16,302 nucleotides of DNA from an uncultured Stomatobaculum sp. (GCA_938010625.1 CALLVJ010000376.1:1-16302), one strand, 5' to 3'; shown: positions 1-9,120, counted from the stretch's first letter. The notes: a model not told the origin generated them from the letters alone. Numbers and translations are program-made.

Positions 1-102
1 CGCTCGGTGCAGCCTACGCATGCGAAGCAGTGCAAGCAGCAGCGCAAACGGAAGCAGCAGATTCACCAGAAACGGAAGAAGGTGATTCAAAAACAGCTCC
101 AT
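1..102 (-). CDS. Partial membrane protein, N-terminus only (runs off the left edge)
   Basis: An ATG at 102-100 on the minus strand opens a frame with no stop up to the window edge, giving 34 codons. It is preceded by a good ribosome binding site (AAAGGAGA, about 6 bases before the ATG). The peptide begins MELFLNHLLPFLVNLLLPFA and continues with leucines and alanines until an Arg-rich stretch from residue 27 (RMRRLH). This reads as one N-terminal membrane segment followed by a positively charged cytoplasmic flank. It lies 55 bases downstream of the TSUP permease gene on the same strand, so it is probably the next gene of that operon. I do not recognise the family and too little is visible to propose a function. 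The start signal and strand context make it likely to be real. Confidence 0.6.
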   Translation of the reverse strand, partial: MELFLNHLLPFLVNLLLPFALLLALLRMRRLHRA

Positions 103-157
103 GCCGCTCTCCTTTTGCTTCGCGCCGGATAAAGGCCTCCCTCTTCCTGCCCCTCTC

Positions 158-922
158 TCACTGTACGAGCAGTTGGGAAATAATCTTGACAAAGAGCAGA
201 ACCAGCACGAGAAGCAGGACAGGGCGTATGGCCTTGCTCCCCTGTTTCAGCGCAAGTCCTGCGCCAAAATAGGCGCCGAGCATGTTGCAGGCTGCCGCAC
301 TCACGCCGAGTGGAATCAGCACGGTGCCATGCAGCAAAAAGATCAGCAGGGAACTCAGATTGGTCGCGAGATTGATTGCCTTTGCCTGTCCATTGGCGCT
401 CTTTAAGCTGAGGCGCGACCAGACGTTGAGCAGCACAATCAGAAATGTTCCTGTTCCCGGTCCGTAGAGCCCGTCATAAATGCCTACCAGAAAGGCAGAT
501 ACAGCAGCTGTCAGATAAGTTCGTGCAGTCATCTGCTCCGCTGCTTCACTCCGGTCGTGAAGCATTTTTTTGTTCAGCACCAGAAAGGCAACAAATGGCA
601 AAATGACAAGCAGAATGATGAGCGTCATCCGCTCCGGCATGCGAAGCGAGAGACGCGCTCCTATGGCTGCTCCCGCAAAGGCTGCGATCACCGCCGGCAA
701 TGCAAGGCGCGGCGCGATCATCCTCTGGTGCGCAAAGCGCGCAGTCGCAAGCATGGTGCCGCAGGATGAGGAGAGTTTATTCGTGCCGATTGCAATGTGC
801 GCCGGAAGTCCGGCGAAGAGATAGGCAGGCAGGGAAATGAGCCCGCCTCCTCCTCCAATCGCGTCTACAAAACCTGCCAGAAAAACCAATGGGCATACAA
901 TCAGAAAAGTTGTGATAGTCAT
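158..922 (-). CDS. TSUP / sulfite exporter TauE/SafE family permease
   Basis: This is a 254-residue, very hydrophobic protein with about eight predicted membrane segments. Two half-repeats each carry a Gly-rich signature: GFVDAIGGGGG near residues 17-27 and GIYDGLYGPGTGTF near residues 146-159. That pattern is characteristic of the TSUP (DUF81, TauE/SafE) family, whose known members export or import sulfite, sulfoacetate, thiosulfate or other small organic anions. The substrate cannot be told from sequence. Length is normal for the family. No strong Shine-Dalgarno precedes the ATG (only AAGAAG directly against it), so the start is slightly uncertain. The gene is 30 bases downstream of the GNAT gene and probably co-transcribed with it. 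No sulfur-metabolism gene is nearby to point to a substrate. Confidence 0.88.
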   Translation of the reverse strand: MTITTFLIVCPLVFLAGFVDAIGGGGGLISLPAYLFAGLPAHIAIGTNKLSSSCGTMLATARFAHQRMIAPRLALPAVIAAFAGAAIGARLSLRMPERMTLIILLVILPFVAFLVLNKKMLHDRSEAAEQMTARTYLTAAVSAFLVGIYDGLYGPGTGTFLIVLLNVWSRLSLKSANGQAKAINLATNLSSLLIFLLHGTVLIPLGVSAAACNMLGAYFGAGLALKQGSKAIRPVLLLVLVLLFVKIISQLLVQ

Positions 923-952
923 CTTCTTATGCTTTGTTTACTAAAGCCTGCA

Positions 953-1594
953 TCAGGCTATGTGTACACTCACTTCCTCGCGGTACATCTTCTCTGGAAA
1001 GAAGCGGCGATAAAAGCGGCGCAAAATATGCTGTACTTCGGCGGTGGAATGCTGCATGCTGCCACCCGCCTCCAGAATGCGATAGTTCATGCCGCAAACT
1101 CTGGCGCGCACGCAGGTCTCACGGACGCCGTTTCTGAGATAAAAAGCGCGGCGGCGGAGACGCACTGCCTCCTCTTCGTCATCGACCGCATGATCCGGAT
1201 CTTCAATTTCCCCGAGTATGCTCTCGGCATCGTCGATGTGCACTTCCATCTCCCGCAAAAAATCCGTGCCAATGCCACTGCCGCGCTCTGATTTTTTGAC
1301 CGCAAAGTAGTCGAGGAGATAGTGGTGACCCTTCTCCGCCTTTTCCCGCGCAAAGAGCGCATAGGCGAGCATCTCCTGCTTCTCACTGTTTTCGCGGATC
1401 GCGAGTGGCAGATAATGCCCCGTTTCGTAGAGCTCCTGCATCTTCGGAAAGGGCTTTAACTCCAGCTCTGGAAAATCCTCCTGCATTCTCGTGTCAAAGA
1501 GGCGCCGCAGTGCTGGCAGGTTCAGGCTTTCCACTCGGATCCGCTTGGTACAGTCTGTATCAGCCATCTGTTTTCGTTTGTGTTGCCGTTGCAT
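953..1594 (-). CDS. GNAT-family N-acetyltransferase
   Basis: The product is about 213 residues. The acetyl-CoA binding motif A is visible as LLDYFAVKKSERGSGIGTDF (roughly residues 93-112), with the RGSGIG pyrophosphate loop and a preceding beta strand. A motif-B-like segment follows with RRRAFYLRNGV near 148-158. The 40-odd C-terminal residues are rich in Arg and aromatic residues. The substrate is not predictable. Start choice: a perfect AAAGGAG lies 4 bases before an ATG at 1597 and 7 bases before a second ATG at 1594. I chose the second for spacing; the TTG at 1600 is too close to be used. The stop of the upstream glycosylase gene overlaps the first ATG (TGATG), so the two genes are probably translationally coupled. 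Confidence 0.82.
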   Translation of the reverse strand: MQRQHKRKQMADTDCTKRIRVESLNLPALRRLFDTRMQEDFPELELKPFPKMQELYETGHYLPLAIRENSEKQEMLAYALFAREKAEKGHHYLLDYFAVKKSERGSGIGTDFLREMEVHIDDAESILGEIEDPDHAVDDEEEAVRLRRRAFYLRNGVRETCVRARVCGMNYRILEAGGSMQHSTAEVQHILRRFYRRFFPEKMYREEVSVHIA

Positions 1595-1596
1595 CA

Positions 1597-2475
1597 TCAA
1601 TCTCCTTTGTTTTGCGATGAAAGAACCCGCTCAGTGCGGGGAATAAACTTTTCCTTGTGTGTGAGCGCATAATAAAACAAATACTGCTGTAAAATACCCG
1701 CGTGCTGCCAGGCAGCAAAGGGATCCCTGCCCCGATACCCCGCTTGAATGATCCGCTGCACCCAGACATCCGAGGGCACGCGCTCCGTTCTGCCGTAGCC
1801 AAAGAGCATCACACAGTTTGCGACCTTTTTCCCCACGCCGTGCACTGTCTGCAGTTCTGCAAAGAGCGCCTCGTCGGAGAACGCCGTGAGCGCTTCCAAA
1901 TTGAGACTTCCCGCTGCGACGCGGTTTGCTGCGTCAAGGACATAGGGCGCGCGATAGCCAAGGCCGAGATCTCGGAGCTTTTGCTCTGAACTCTCCGCTA
2001 GTACCTCCGGTTTCGGAAACAAAAAGACGGTATCGCCCGAGGCCGCCAACGCCCGATCGCCGTAGGTTTCGGCGAGGGCGCGCACCGCAGTGCGAATCGC
2101 CGGAATGGACTTTCGCTGCGACAGGATGAAGGAAATTAACATCTCAAAAGGCTCCTGGCGGAGCACCCGGATGCCATCTCCATACAGAGCCGCCTCCGTG
2201 AGCAGTGCATCGCCCCTGGAAAAAATATCCTGTCGAATGACTGTATAGTCCCGCTGGAGATCAAAATAGGGCACCCAGACCCTCTCCCAGATATCCGCAT
2301 CGCAGGAAACCGAAAGTGTCCGCGCCCCCAGCTGTTTCGCGTCCAGCACAGTGCCGCCAGAGATAAAGCGAAACGTGCCGCCGCCAATGTCACTTGGTCG
2401 GAAACACTGCCCGCTGTCTGCGACCTTCTGTAAACTCAGCGCCTCTCCAAGCTCTATCGTCTGAAATGTCTGCAC
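1597..2475 (-). CDS. ogg: 8-oxoguanine DNA glycosylase (OGG1-type, HhH-GPD)
   Basis: Base-excision repair enzyme that removes oxidised guanine (8-oxoG) from DNA, with AP-lyase activity in known homologues. The N-terminal OGG domain is seen in the SGQCFR motif near residue 21-26. The helix-hairpin-helix follows as VHGVGKKVANC, whose second Lys aligns with the Schiff-base Lys (human K249). VPSDVWV then supplies the catalytic Asp (human D268). An Asn replaces the Asp usual in the KVADC motif. Length of 292 residues is normal. Start choice: an in-frame ATG at 2496 has no ribosome binding site and would leave a leader of only about 9 bases. The GTG at 2475 has GGAGG seven bases upstream and keeps the OGG domain intact, so I prefer GTG. 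It is the first gene of the unit that continues into the acetyltransferase and TSUP genes. Confidence 0.88.
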   Translation of the reverse strand: MQTFQTIELGEALSLQKVADSGQCFRPSDIGGGTFRFISGGTVLDAKQLGARTLSVSCDADIWERVWVPYFDLQRDYTVIRQDIFSRGDALLTEAALYGDGIRVLRQEPFEMLISFILSQRKSIPAIRTAVRALAETYGDRALAASGDTVFLFPKPEVLAESSEQKLRDLGLGYRAPYVLDAANRVAAGSLNLEALTAFSDEALFAELQTVHGVGKKVANCVMLFGYGRTERVPSDVWVQRIIQAGYRGRDPFAAWQHAGILQQYLFYYALTHKEKFIPRTERVLSSQNKGD

Positions 2476-2511
2476 CCACTCCCCTCCGGACTGCATAAAT
2501 GCTATTCTTTT

Positions 2512-2540
2512 ATCCTAACCTAAATTCTGTATGGCGTCAA
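2512..2540 (-). promoter_or_regulatory. Sigma-A promoter for the ogg-GNAT-TSUP unit
   Basis: On the minus strand TTGACG (2540-2535) and TAGGAT (2517-2512) are separated by exactly 17 bases. Transcription would start near 2505, giving a leader of about 30 bases to the GTG start. The -35 box begins just beyond the T-run of the lipoprotein gene's terminator, so the two transcription units are cleanly separated. Confidence 0.65.
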
Positions 2541-2544
2541 ACAA

Positions 2545-2571
2545 CAGAAAAACCACTCCCTGCGGGAGCGG
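2545..2571 (-). terminator. Intrinsic terminator of the beta-helix lipoprotein gene
   Basis: On the minus strand CCGCTCCC (2571-2564), loop GCA, GGGAGTGG (2560-2553) form an 8-bp stem with one G-U pair, followed at once by TTTTTCTG. It begins 6 bases after the TGA stop of the lipoprotein gene. The A-C mismatch on the other strand and the lack of a T-run there make it one-directional. Confidence 0.82.
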
Positions 2572-2577
2572 TGCCTG

Positions 2578-3879
2578 TCAATGCAGGGCAACCGTTTCAT
2601 TTCCCGCGACCGCCTGCAGCGCTGTTTCTGCCATGAGCTCAGGACAGGAAATCTGCACATAGTCATAGGCCATACGCGGCATCTCCCAGTAGAGTGTGCT
2701 CCCGTCCGCCTGCTGCACGGAAATCTGTTCCCGCGCCGAGTGCTCTGTCCGGAGTTCCCACGCAAAGAAGCGCTGCGCTGATTCCTCTGATATCTTTTCT
2801 GCCCGCGCCCTCATGCCGGATGCAATCAATACGCCGCCGTCCACGCGACAGCTGCCATTCCAGTCGAGCGCCGCGTCCTTGCCGTTGTCAGAGCCATTGA
2901 TATAGCTCGCGCCGCCGCTAAAAATCAGATCACCGTTCGAGTCCAGCCCGTCGCCACCTGCCGTCACATGGAGCTCACCGCCTGCAATGTGAATCCAGAC
3001 CTCAGAATTTGCCTCTTTCTTTTTGGTCTTCGTCTCTTCTTTCCCGAAGTGCTCCCGCGCGTTCATGCCGTCATCATCCGCGCTGATATCATAAGTTCCG
3101 CCTGCCATCTCAATGGTCTTCCCCTCAACCCCCTCGCGCGTCTGCGAAAAGATATAAGAGCCGCCGGAAAGCGTCACAGCACCGTCTGAGCTCACGCCCT
3201 TGCCCTTCTCGCCGCGGGCACTTGCCTTGACCACGCCGCCCTGCAGCAGGACGCTTTCCTTGCCGCAGAGAATGTCGTCCTCGGTTTCAAGATCGTAAAT
3301 GCCATCTGCGACGACCAGCGCGCCTTTTGCGACAACTCCCTGATTCGCTGCCGTGATCTCCGCCGTGCCGCTGCCGCGGAGAGTCAGATTGCCCTTCGCA
3401 TAAATGGCCGCGTGGACGCCGTCCGGATCCGCCGAAGAGCCATCCCGCTTTTTTCTTCCATCCGTCTCAATGTAGCTCGGCTTCCCGCCCTCAAAAATCA
3501 GACTGAGATCGCCGCGCTGCACGGCGCGGATTGCACTGTCGCCCCGCGTGTGGAAATTCACGCTGTCCAGATAGAGGATAACTGAGACATTGGCTGCGCG
3601 CACCTCAAGCGGCATGCGGCTTTCGCCCTGCAGATGATAGCGCCCGCCCTCGTGGATCACGAGTACACCGTTCTCGACCGCTGCGCCGCGTCCGTCGATT
3701 TTTGCATTGTCACCGCAAAGCTGAATATTGACTGCGCCTGCATCTGCCGCGTCATCTGCGGGAGATGCTGTCTCTGCCCTCGAGACTGCCTGCTGCGCTC
3801 TGCAGCCTGAGAACGCCACGATGAGAACGCCTATCCCCAGTAGCGTTGCGATATGCAGTGCTCTGTTGCCAAGTCTCAT
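2578..3879 (-). CDS. Beta-helix carbohydrate-binding-domain lipoprotein (DUF4353/Cthe_2159-like)
   Basis: The 433-residue product starts with a lipoprotein signal: MRLGNR, a hydrophobic stretch, then VAFSGC with the lipidated Cys at about residue 26. A low-complexity Ala/Asp linker follows. The rest is a long run of short repeats such as GSGTAEITA, GGVVKASA, GGSYIFSQ, GGTYDIS and GGELHVTA. Each pairs a turn (GG or DG) with a beta strand, alternating with Asp-rich turns (DDDGMNA, GGDGLDSNGD). This is the pattern of a right-handed beta-helix with Ca-binding loops, as in the Cthe_2159-type proteins reported to bind cellulose or polygalacturonate. An insert near 280-295 is very Lys/Glu-rich. The likely place is the outer face of the membrane. 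Start: GAGG lies 6 bases before the ATG at 3879; the ATG at 3891 has no such site. The ligand is inferred only from the family. Confidence 0.75.
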   Translation of the reverse strand: MRLGNRALHIATLLGIGVLIVAFSGCRAQQAVSRAETASPADDAADAGAVNIQLCGDNAKIDGRGAAVENGVLVIHEGGRYHLQGESRMPLEVRAANVSVILYLDSVNFHTRGDSAIRAVQRGDLSLIFEGGKPSYIETDGRKKRDGSSADPDGVHAAIYAKGNLTLRGSGTAEITAANQGVVAKGALVVADGIYDLETEDDILCGKESVLLQGGVVKASARGEKGKGVSSDGAVTLSGGSYIFSQTREGVEGKTIEMAGGTYDISADDDGMNAREHFGKEETKTKKKEANSEVWIHIAGGELHVTAGGDGLDSNGDLIFSGGASYINGSDNGKDAALDWNGSCRVDGGVLIASGMRARAEKISEESAQRFFAWELRTEHSAREQISVQQADGSTLYWEMPRMAYDYVQISCPELMAETALQAVAGNETVALH

Positions 3880-3921
3880 TTCACACCTCATTTGAAAAAC
3901 TGTGATACCATCTAAGAAACA

Positions 3922-3933
3922 GCCAGTACTGGC
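3922..3933. promoter_or_regulatory. Perfect 12-bp palindrome between divergent genes (candidate operator)
   Basis: GCCAGTACTGGC reads the same on both strands. It lies in the 68-bp gap between the lipoprotein gene (minus) and the response-regulator gene (plus), just ahead of the latter's ribosome binding site. No good sigma-A promoter stands out for the regulator. On the minus strand an extended -10 (TGGTATCAC, about 3903-3911) is possible. A role as regulator binding site is inferred from symmetry and position only. Confidence 0.35.
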
Positions 3934-3947
3934 AAAGGGAGGTTTTT

Positions 3948-4628
3948 ATGACAATTTTACTGGTGGAGGATGAAATCCGCCTTGCAGCAGCGCTCCTCGA
4001 ACTATTCCGCTCCAAAAAGTATCTCGCGGACCATGCGGGCAATGGCGAAGACGGGCTCTATGCCGCCCTGCAAAAGGACTATGATGTCATAGTTCTCGAT
4101 GTCATGCTGCCAAAACTCGACGGTTTTGCCGTGGTATATGCGCTCCGGCGCGCCGGCAGGAAAACACCTGTGCTCATGTTGACCGCCCGGGATGAAATCC
4201 GCGATAAAGTTGAAGGACTCGACCAGGGCGCCGATGACTACATGACCAAACCCTTTGTCCCGGAAGAGCTGCTCGCGCGCGTTCGCGCGCTTTCCCGCCG
4301 CCGGGGCGAAGTCCTGCTCGACGAGCTCCGCTTCGGCGATCTCTGCCTCTCGCTCGCCACCAATGAGCTCGCCGCCAACGGCAAGACCGTGCGCCTTGCG
4401 TTTAAGGAAGCCGAGCTCTTAAAACTGCTGCTCGCAAACAAAGGCGCGATTCTCGGAAAAGAAACGATACTCCGGAAACTCTGGGGCGATGAAAGCGACG
4501 CTGTCGAGAACAATGTCGAGGCCTATGTCTCGTTTCTCCGGAAAAAACTCGCCTTTCTGGAGTCCTCGGTTAAAATTCAGGCGCTCCGCCGCCAGGGTTA
4601 CCGCCTGGTAGAAGGAGGTGAGCAGTGA
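3948..4628 (+). CDS. OmpR/PhoB-family response regulator
   Basis: DNA-binding partner of the histidine kinase that follows. The receiver domain covers residues 1-115, with the acidic pocket in LLVEDE (E7/D8), the phosphoacceptor D51 in VLDVMLPKLDG, T79 in MLTARD and K101 in MTKPF. The winged-helix DNA-binding domain spans about 127-223 and ends with the usual RRQGYRLV. Length of 226 residues is normal. The ATG is preceded by GGGAGG with 5 bases of spacing. The stop overlaps the GTG start of the kinase gene by four bases. The gene is divergent from the beta-helix lipoprotein gene, which makes that gene a plausible target, though the stimulus is unknown. Confidence 0.93.
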   Translation: MTILLVEDEIRLAAALLELFRSKKYLADHAGNGEDGLYAALQKDYDVIVLDVMLPKLDGFAVVYALRRAGRKTPVLMLTARDEIRDKVEGLDQGADDYMTKPFVPEELLARVRALSRRRGEVLLDELRFGDLCLSLATNELAANGKTVRLAFKEAELLKLLLANKGAILGKETILRKLWGDESDAVENNVEAYVSFLRKKLAFLESSVKIQALRRQGYRLVEGGEQ

Positions 4629-5938
4629 AGCCGCTCCGCCTCTTGCAGCGCCGCATCATCGCGACGAACCTCGCTTTTGTCCTGCTCTTGCTCTTCGGTA
4701 TCCTGAGCGCCCTCTTTTTAAGTTCCCGCACGCGCGCACTGCAGGAGGCGGGGCGCTATCTCGGCGCCGAGCTCCGCTTTGCGAGTGCCTTTTCCCGGCA
4801 CGAAGCAGAGAGCGGCAAGCCGGACGGCGATACCGCGCCGCCGCCGGACAAACAGCAAACCTATTATCCCTATGTCATTTTTTCAAAGAGCGGTACAGAC
4901 GACAGCTATACCGTCTCGACCACACAGGATCTTAGTCTAAACGACACGGATACCGCGCGGCTGCAAAGTCTGCTGCAAGAAAGCGCAGGCAAAGACACGG
5001 ATACAGCGCAGACAGAGCCGCCCGCGAAGCCGGAGGAGAGCGAGCGGCTGACCCACGCCTTTTCTTCTTACTACTACTTGCAGGGCAGACAGGAAGGCAA
5101 GCGCATCTTTCTTGTCACCTCGCTTCGAAATCTGAACGCCTCGCTGCTCCGCTTTGCCGCAGAACTCGGCGGCATTTTTCTGCTCGCTGGTTTCCTCGTA
5201 TTCGGGCTCAGCTTTTTCCTGGCCCGGATGAGCCTCCGCCCGGCCGAACACGCCTTTGCCACACAACAGCGCTTTGTCCAGGACGCCTCACATGAGTTAA
5301 AGACACCGCTCACCGTGATTCTCGCGAATCTCTCAATCTTAAAATCACATCCGGATGCAACCATCCACGAGGAACAGCGCTGGCTCCAGAATACCGAAGC
5401 TGAGGCACGGCGCATGCAGGAACTGACCGAGCGCCTGCTTTTTCTTGCCAAGACAGACGCCACGCGCCTTCCGACAGCGCGCAAACGGCTCTCGCTCTCA
5501 ACGCTTGTCGAATCCACAGCCCTGCCCTTCACAGCGCTCGCTTTTGAGCGCTCCCTCACACTGGAAACAGAGATCCAGCCCGGCCTCTCTGTGCAGGGCG
5601 ATGCGCAGACGCTCGCACAGCTCCTGGTCATTCTCATTGACAACGCGCTCAAGTATGCCGCTCCAAAGACCACCGTCACCGTGCGCCTCAGCCGCTCTAA
5701 AAAACAGGCATTGCTCTCCGTACACAACAAGGGAGAAATTATCCCAAAAGACGCACTCCCCCATCTCTTTGACCGCTTTTTCCGCGTGGACAAATCGCGT
5801 GCCCGCGCAGCCGGCGGTTATGGCCTCGGTCTCGCGATTGCAAAGGCCATTGCGCTTTCGCACGGCGGCAACATTCGCGCCGAGAGTTCAGCGTGCGCCG
5901 GCACCTGTTTCTTTGTCAGCCTCCCGCTCTCAGAATAA
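4625..5938 (+). CDS. Two-component sensor histidine kinase
   Basis: The 437-residue membrane kinase has a first membrane segment at about 12-34, an extracytoplasmic region of some 145 residues (35-180) rich in Asp, Thr and Pro, and a second segment at about 182-202. The dimerisation domain carries the phosphoacceptor H223 in DASHELKTPLT. The ATPase domain shows the N box (IDNALKYA, N340), F box (LFDRFFRVD, 381-389) and G2 box (GGYGLGLAIAK, 397-407). The G1 region reads VHNKGEII, with Asn where many kinases have the ATP-binding Asp of DxGxG; this variant also occurs in other kinases. The start is GTG, with GGAGG six bases upstream inside the end of the regulator gene. The end overlaps the end of convergent hemW by 9 bases, and no terminator hairpin is visible there. 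The sensor region matches no family I recognise. Confidence 0.92.
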   Translation: MKPLRLLQRRIIATNLAFVLLLLFGILSALFLSSRTRALQEAGRYLGAELRFASAFSRHEAESGKPDGDTAPPPDKQQTYYPYVIFSKSGTDDSYTVSTTQDLSLNDTDTARLQSLLQESAGKDTDTAQTEPPAKPEESERLTHAFSSYYYLQGRQEGKRIFLVTSLRNLNASLLRFAAELGGIFLLAGFLVFGLSFFLARMSLRPAEHAFATQQRFVQDASHELKTPLTVILANLSILKSHPDATIHEEQRWLQNTEAEARRMQELTERLLFLAKTDATRLPTARKRLSLSTLVESTALPFTALAFERSLTLETEIQPGLSVQGDAQTLAQLLVILIDNALKYAAPKTTVTVRLSRSKKQALLSVHNKGEIIPKDALPHLFDRFFRVDKSRARAAGGYGLGLAIAKAIALSHGGNIRAESSACAGTCFFVSLPLSE

Positions 5939-7138
5939 GCTCCGCGGATCGTCCGGAAACAACGCCTGATTTCGCGGCAATACCTCATAAAAATCGGCAA
6001 AGACGCGGTTACTTACATCAATGCCTCGCTCTGTGAGCCGGAGCATCGGTGTTTCCACCTCCAAAAGACCGAGCGCTGTGTTCTTCCGGATCGCATCGCC
6101 AAAGAGATCAAACATATTCAGGTGGAAGAGATCATAAAAATCCGCGCCCGATACGCCCCTGGTCATACGAAGCCCCAGATACATGAACTCTTCCATCTCA
6201 TCCGCCAGTGTGAGTGCGACCAGATCCTGGTAGAGCGGCATTAAATCCCGGTGCATCTCCACAGCCATATAGCGATCCAGACGTTCCTCCGAGTGAAAGC
6301 GATGATGCTTGATCTTGCTGGAGGCGCCGAGCCCCACGCCAAGATAATCGACACCAGTCCAGTAACCGATATTGTGGCGGCACTCCTTGCCCGGGCGCGC
6401 GTAGTTTGAAATTTCATAGCGCGCAAAGCCATACTCCTCGAGCAGTGTCTTCGTCTCTGCATACATGGCGCGCTCCTCGTCTTCATCGGGGAGCGCCGCT
6501 TGCCCTTCTTCGTTCCCGTATAGCGTCGCAAACGGGGTCCCCGGCTCTATGATCAGCGAATACGCCGAAATGTGCTCCGGGTGGAGGCGCAGCACTTTTT
6601 TGAGGCTCTGACGCCACTTCTGCAGGGTCTGATGCGGAATGCCACTCATCAGGTCGATATTGATATTATCAAAGCGCGCCGCCCGTGCAAGTTCATAACT
6701 GTGCAGAAAATCATTATAGCTGTGAATTCTGCCGAGCAGCTTTAACTCTTCATCGTCCGCGGACTGGAGACCTATGCTCAGGCGGTTGATGCCAGCCTCG
6801 CGGTAGTATTCGAGCTTTGTCGCATCAAGTGTGCCGGGGTTACACTCAATCGAGATCTCAGCATCTGCCTCGACCACAAAATTCTCATAGACCGCCGAAA
6901 TGATATTCTGCATCTGCAAGCCGCCGAGAATGGAAGGCGTGCCGCCGCCGATGAAGATGCTGGAGAGCTGGTAATCCGGCAGGATCTGTCCCTGCGCGCG
7001 AATCTCTTCAATCAATTGGTTTACATAGGCGCGCTGCGCCTCCAGTGTGGACTCCCCCGAGAGGAAATCGCAGTAACGGCACTTCGACGCGCAGAATGGA
7101 ATGTGAATATACAGTTCTAATTTTTGTTTCTCACTCAT
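5930..7138 (-). CDS. hemW: Radical SAM heme chaperone HemW
   Basis: HemW is a radical-SAM protein that binds heme and is thought to insert it into target proteins; older annotations call it oxygen-independent coproporphyrinogen oxidase. The cluster motif is [10 protein letters not shown] (C16, C20, C23). The Phe after the last Cys, in place of a fourth Cys, is typical of HemW rather than HemN. GGGTPS (about 65-70), [21 protein letters not shown] and the ECRHN-YW region are all in place, followed by the HemW C-terminal domain. Length of 402 residues is slightly above average. The ATG at 7138 overlaps the end of lepA by 8 bases. No good ribosome binding site is visible, so it is probably translated by coupling to lepA. 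Confidence 0.93.
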   Translation of the reverse strand: MSEKQKLELYIHIPFCASKCRYCDFLSGESTLEAQRAYVNQLIEEIRAQGQILPDYQLSSIFIGGGTPSILGGLQMQNIISAVYENFVVEADAEISIECNPGTLDATKLEYYREAGINRLSIGLQSADDEELKLLGRIHSYNDFLHSYELARAARFDNINIDLMSGIPHQTLQKWRQSLKKVLRLHPEHISAYSLIIEPGTPFATLYGNEEGQAALPDEDEERAMYAETKTLLEEYGFARYEISNYARPGKECRHNIGYWTGVDYLGVGLGASSKIKHHRFHSEERLDRYMAVEMHRDLMPLYQDLVALTLADEMEEFMYLGLRMTRGVSGADFYDLFHLNMFDLFGDAIRKNTALGLLEVETPMLRLTERGIDVSNRVFADFYEVLPRNQALFPDDPRSLF

Positions 7139-8945
7139 CGCCGAGTTTCAAGACGCTCATGAACGCTTTCTGCGGCACCTCGACGGAGCCAATCTGACGC
7201 ATGCGCTTCTTGCCTTCCTTTTGTTTCTCGAGAAGCTTCTTTTTTCGCGAAATATCGCCGCCGTAGCACTTCGCGAGCACGTCCTTTCGCATGGCCTTGA
7301 CGGTCTCGCGCGCAATGATCTTCGAGCCGATTGCCGCCTGAATCGGAATGTCAAAGAGCTGGCGTGGAATCTCCTTCGTGAGCTTCTCGCACATCTTCCG
7401 TCCTCGCTCGTAAGCGCCGTCCGCAAAGACAATAAACGAGAGCGCATCAATGGTCTCGCGGTTAATCAAGATGTCGAGCTTCACGAGCTTCGAGGGCATA
7501 TAGCCCTTTAATTCATAGTCAAGAGACGCATAGCCCCGGGAGCGGGATTTCAAAGCATCAAAGAAATCGTAGATGATCTCGTTGAGCGGCAGCTCATATT
7601 TCAAAATCGCGCGATCCTGCTCCATATAGTCGGTGCCAAGGTAAATGCCGCGCCGCTCCTGGCAGAGCTGCATGATCGGACCTATGAACTCGCGGGTCAG
7701 CATGATTTCCGCCGCAACCACAGGCTCTTCCATGTGCTCAATCTCTGCGGCATCCGGGAGATTCGAGGGGTTTGTCAGTTCTATCATGGTGCCGTCCGTC
7801 TTATAGACGCGGTACACGACGCCGGGGGCCGTCGTCACAAGGTCTAAGTCGTACTCGCGCTCCAGTCTCTCCTGAATAATCTCGAGGTGCAAAAGCCCCA
7901 GGAAACCACAGCGGAAACCAAAGCCCAGCGCGAGCGAGGTCTCCGGCTCATAGGTCAGAGAGGCATCGTTTAACTGCAGCTTCTCAAGCGCATCGCGAAG
8001 GTCCTGATACTGCGCGGCATCCGCTGGGTAGAGACCGCAGTAGACCATAGGCGTAACCTTCTTGTACCCCGGAAGCGCCTCCGCCGCCGGATTTTCCGCC
8101 GAAGTGACCGTGTCGCCAACCCGTGTGTCCCGCACATTCTTGATGCTCGCCGTGAGATACCCGACCATGCCGGCCGAGAGCTCGTCGCAGGGGATAAAGC
8201 GTCCCGGCGCAAAATAGCCAGTCTCGACGACTTCCATCTCCGCGCCGGTCGCCATCATGCGGATGCGATCGCCCCGCCGGACCGTACCGTTCTTCACGCG
8301 CAGAAAGACAATGACACCCTTGTAGCTGTCATAGAGCGAGTCGAAAATCAGCGCCTGCAGCGGCGCGGACTCATCGCCACCCGGCGGCGGCAACTGCTTC
8401 ACAATTGCCTCGAGCACCTGGTCCACATTGAGACCGGTCTTTGCGGAAATCCGCGGCGCCGATTCGGCCTCAATGCCAATCACATCCTCGATCTCCGCCG
8501 CGACCTTGTCCGGCTCGGCACTCGGCAAATCCACCTTGTTGATGACCGGAATGACCTCGAGATCGTGATCCAGCGCCATGTAAACATTTGCGAGGGTCTG
8601 CGCCTCAATGCCCTGGGAGGCATCGACCACGAGCACCGCGCCATCGCAGGCCGCGAGCGCGCGGGACACTTCATAATTGAAATCGACATGTCCGGGCGTG
8701 TCGATCAGGTTAAAAATATACTCCTCGCCATCTGCAGCGCGATACACTGTTCGGGTTGCCTGGCTCTTGATGGTAATTCCGCGTTCTCTCTCAAGTTCCA
8801 TCGTGTCGAGAATCTGATCCTGCATCTCCCGCTCGGTGAGCAATCCCGTCTTCTCAATGATGCGGTCGGCAAGTGTGGATTTGCCGTGGTCAATGTGGGC
8901 AATGATACAAAAGTTTCTGATATGTTTTCTGTCGTAAGTCGGCAT
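7131..8945 (-). CDS. lepA: Elongation factor 4 (LepA), ribosome-associated GTPase
   Basis: Translational GTPase that acts on the ribosome (back-translocation and initiation roles have been proposed). The 604 residues match the usual length. G1 is AHIDHGKST (16-24), the switch region carries RGITIK (55-60), G3 is DTPGH (82-86) and G4 is NKVD (136-139). The EF-G-like domains and the LepA-specific C-terminal domain follow, with the characteristic end [17 protein letters not shown]. Start: the frame is open to 9137 in the upstream region, but [11 protein letters not shown] at 8945 matches family N-termini and has GGAGG four bases before it. The extra 64 codons would run across the promoter. It forms an operon with hemW and is divergent from rpsT. 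Confidence 0.97.
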   Translation of the reverse strand: MPTYDRKHIRNFCIIAHIDHGKSTLADRIIEKTGLLTEREMQDQILDTMELERERGITIKSQATRTVYRAADGEEYIFNLIDTPGHVDFNYEVSRALAACDGAVLVVDASQGIEAQTLANVYMALDHDLEVIPVINKVDLPSAEPDKVAAEIEDVIGIEAESAPRISAKTGLNVDQVLEAIVKQLPPPGGDESAPLQALIFDSLYDSYKGVIVFLRVKNGTVRRGDRIRMMATGAEMEVVETGYFAPGRFIPCDELSAGMVGYLTASIKNVRDTRVGDTVTSAENPAAEALPGYKKVTPMVYCGLYPADAAQYQDLRDALEKLQLNDASLTYEPETSLALGFGFRCGFLGLLHLEIIQERLEREYDLDLVTTAPGVVYRVYKTDGTMIELTNPSNLPDAAEIEHMEEPVVAAEIMLTREFIGPIMQLCQERRGIYLGTDYMEQDRAILKYELPLNEIIYDFFDALKSRSRGYASLDYELKGYMPSKLVKLDILINRETIDALSFIVFADGAYERGRKMCEKLTKEIPRQLFDIPIQAAIGSKIIARETVKAMRKDVLAKCYGGDISRKKKLLEKQKEGKKRMRQIGSVEVPQKAFMSVLKLGDE

Positions 8946-9003
8946 GCTTCCTCCATCAAAACCGTAAGCAGACTGCGTCTTTTCTGCCTTTTCATCTGAA
9001 GTG

Positions 9004-9032
9004 AGAATAGCATTTTTACTTTTCTCTTTCAA
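9004..9032 (-). promoter_or_regulatory. Sigma-A promoter for lepA-hemW
   Basis: On the minus strand TTGAAA (9032-9027), a 17-base spacer and TATTCT (9009-9004) with an upstream TG (extended -10, TGCTATTCT). Transcription would start near 8997, leaving a leader of about 50 bases before the lepA ATG. Confidence 0.72.
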
Positions 9033-9038
9033 GTAAGC

Positions 9039-9067
9039 TTGACACTCTCCAGTCTTTGTCCTACAAT
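9039..9067 (+). promoter_or_regulatory. Strong sigma-A promoter for rpsT
   Basis: A perfect TTGACA (9039-9044), a 17-base spacer and TACAAT (9062-9067). Transcription would start near 9074, giving a leader of about 140 bases. The -35 box is only 6 bases from the -35 box of the divergent lepA promoter, so the two polymerase footprints would overlap. Confidence 0.85.
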
Positions 9068-9120
9068 TCGAAGGTATGTTTACATTGAACTGTCCGTGTC
9101 CAGACTTCGATGCGAACGCC

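Noticed and set aside
5074..5793. 239-codon open frame on the minus strand opposite the histidine kinase
   Set aside because: Ser/Arg-rich product typical of a GC-rich antisense frame, with no start signal, opposite well-defined kinase motifs.
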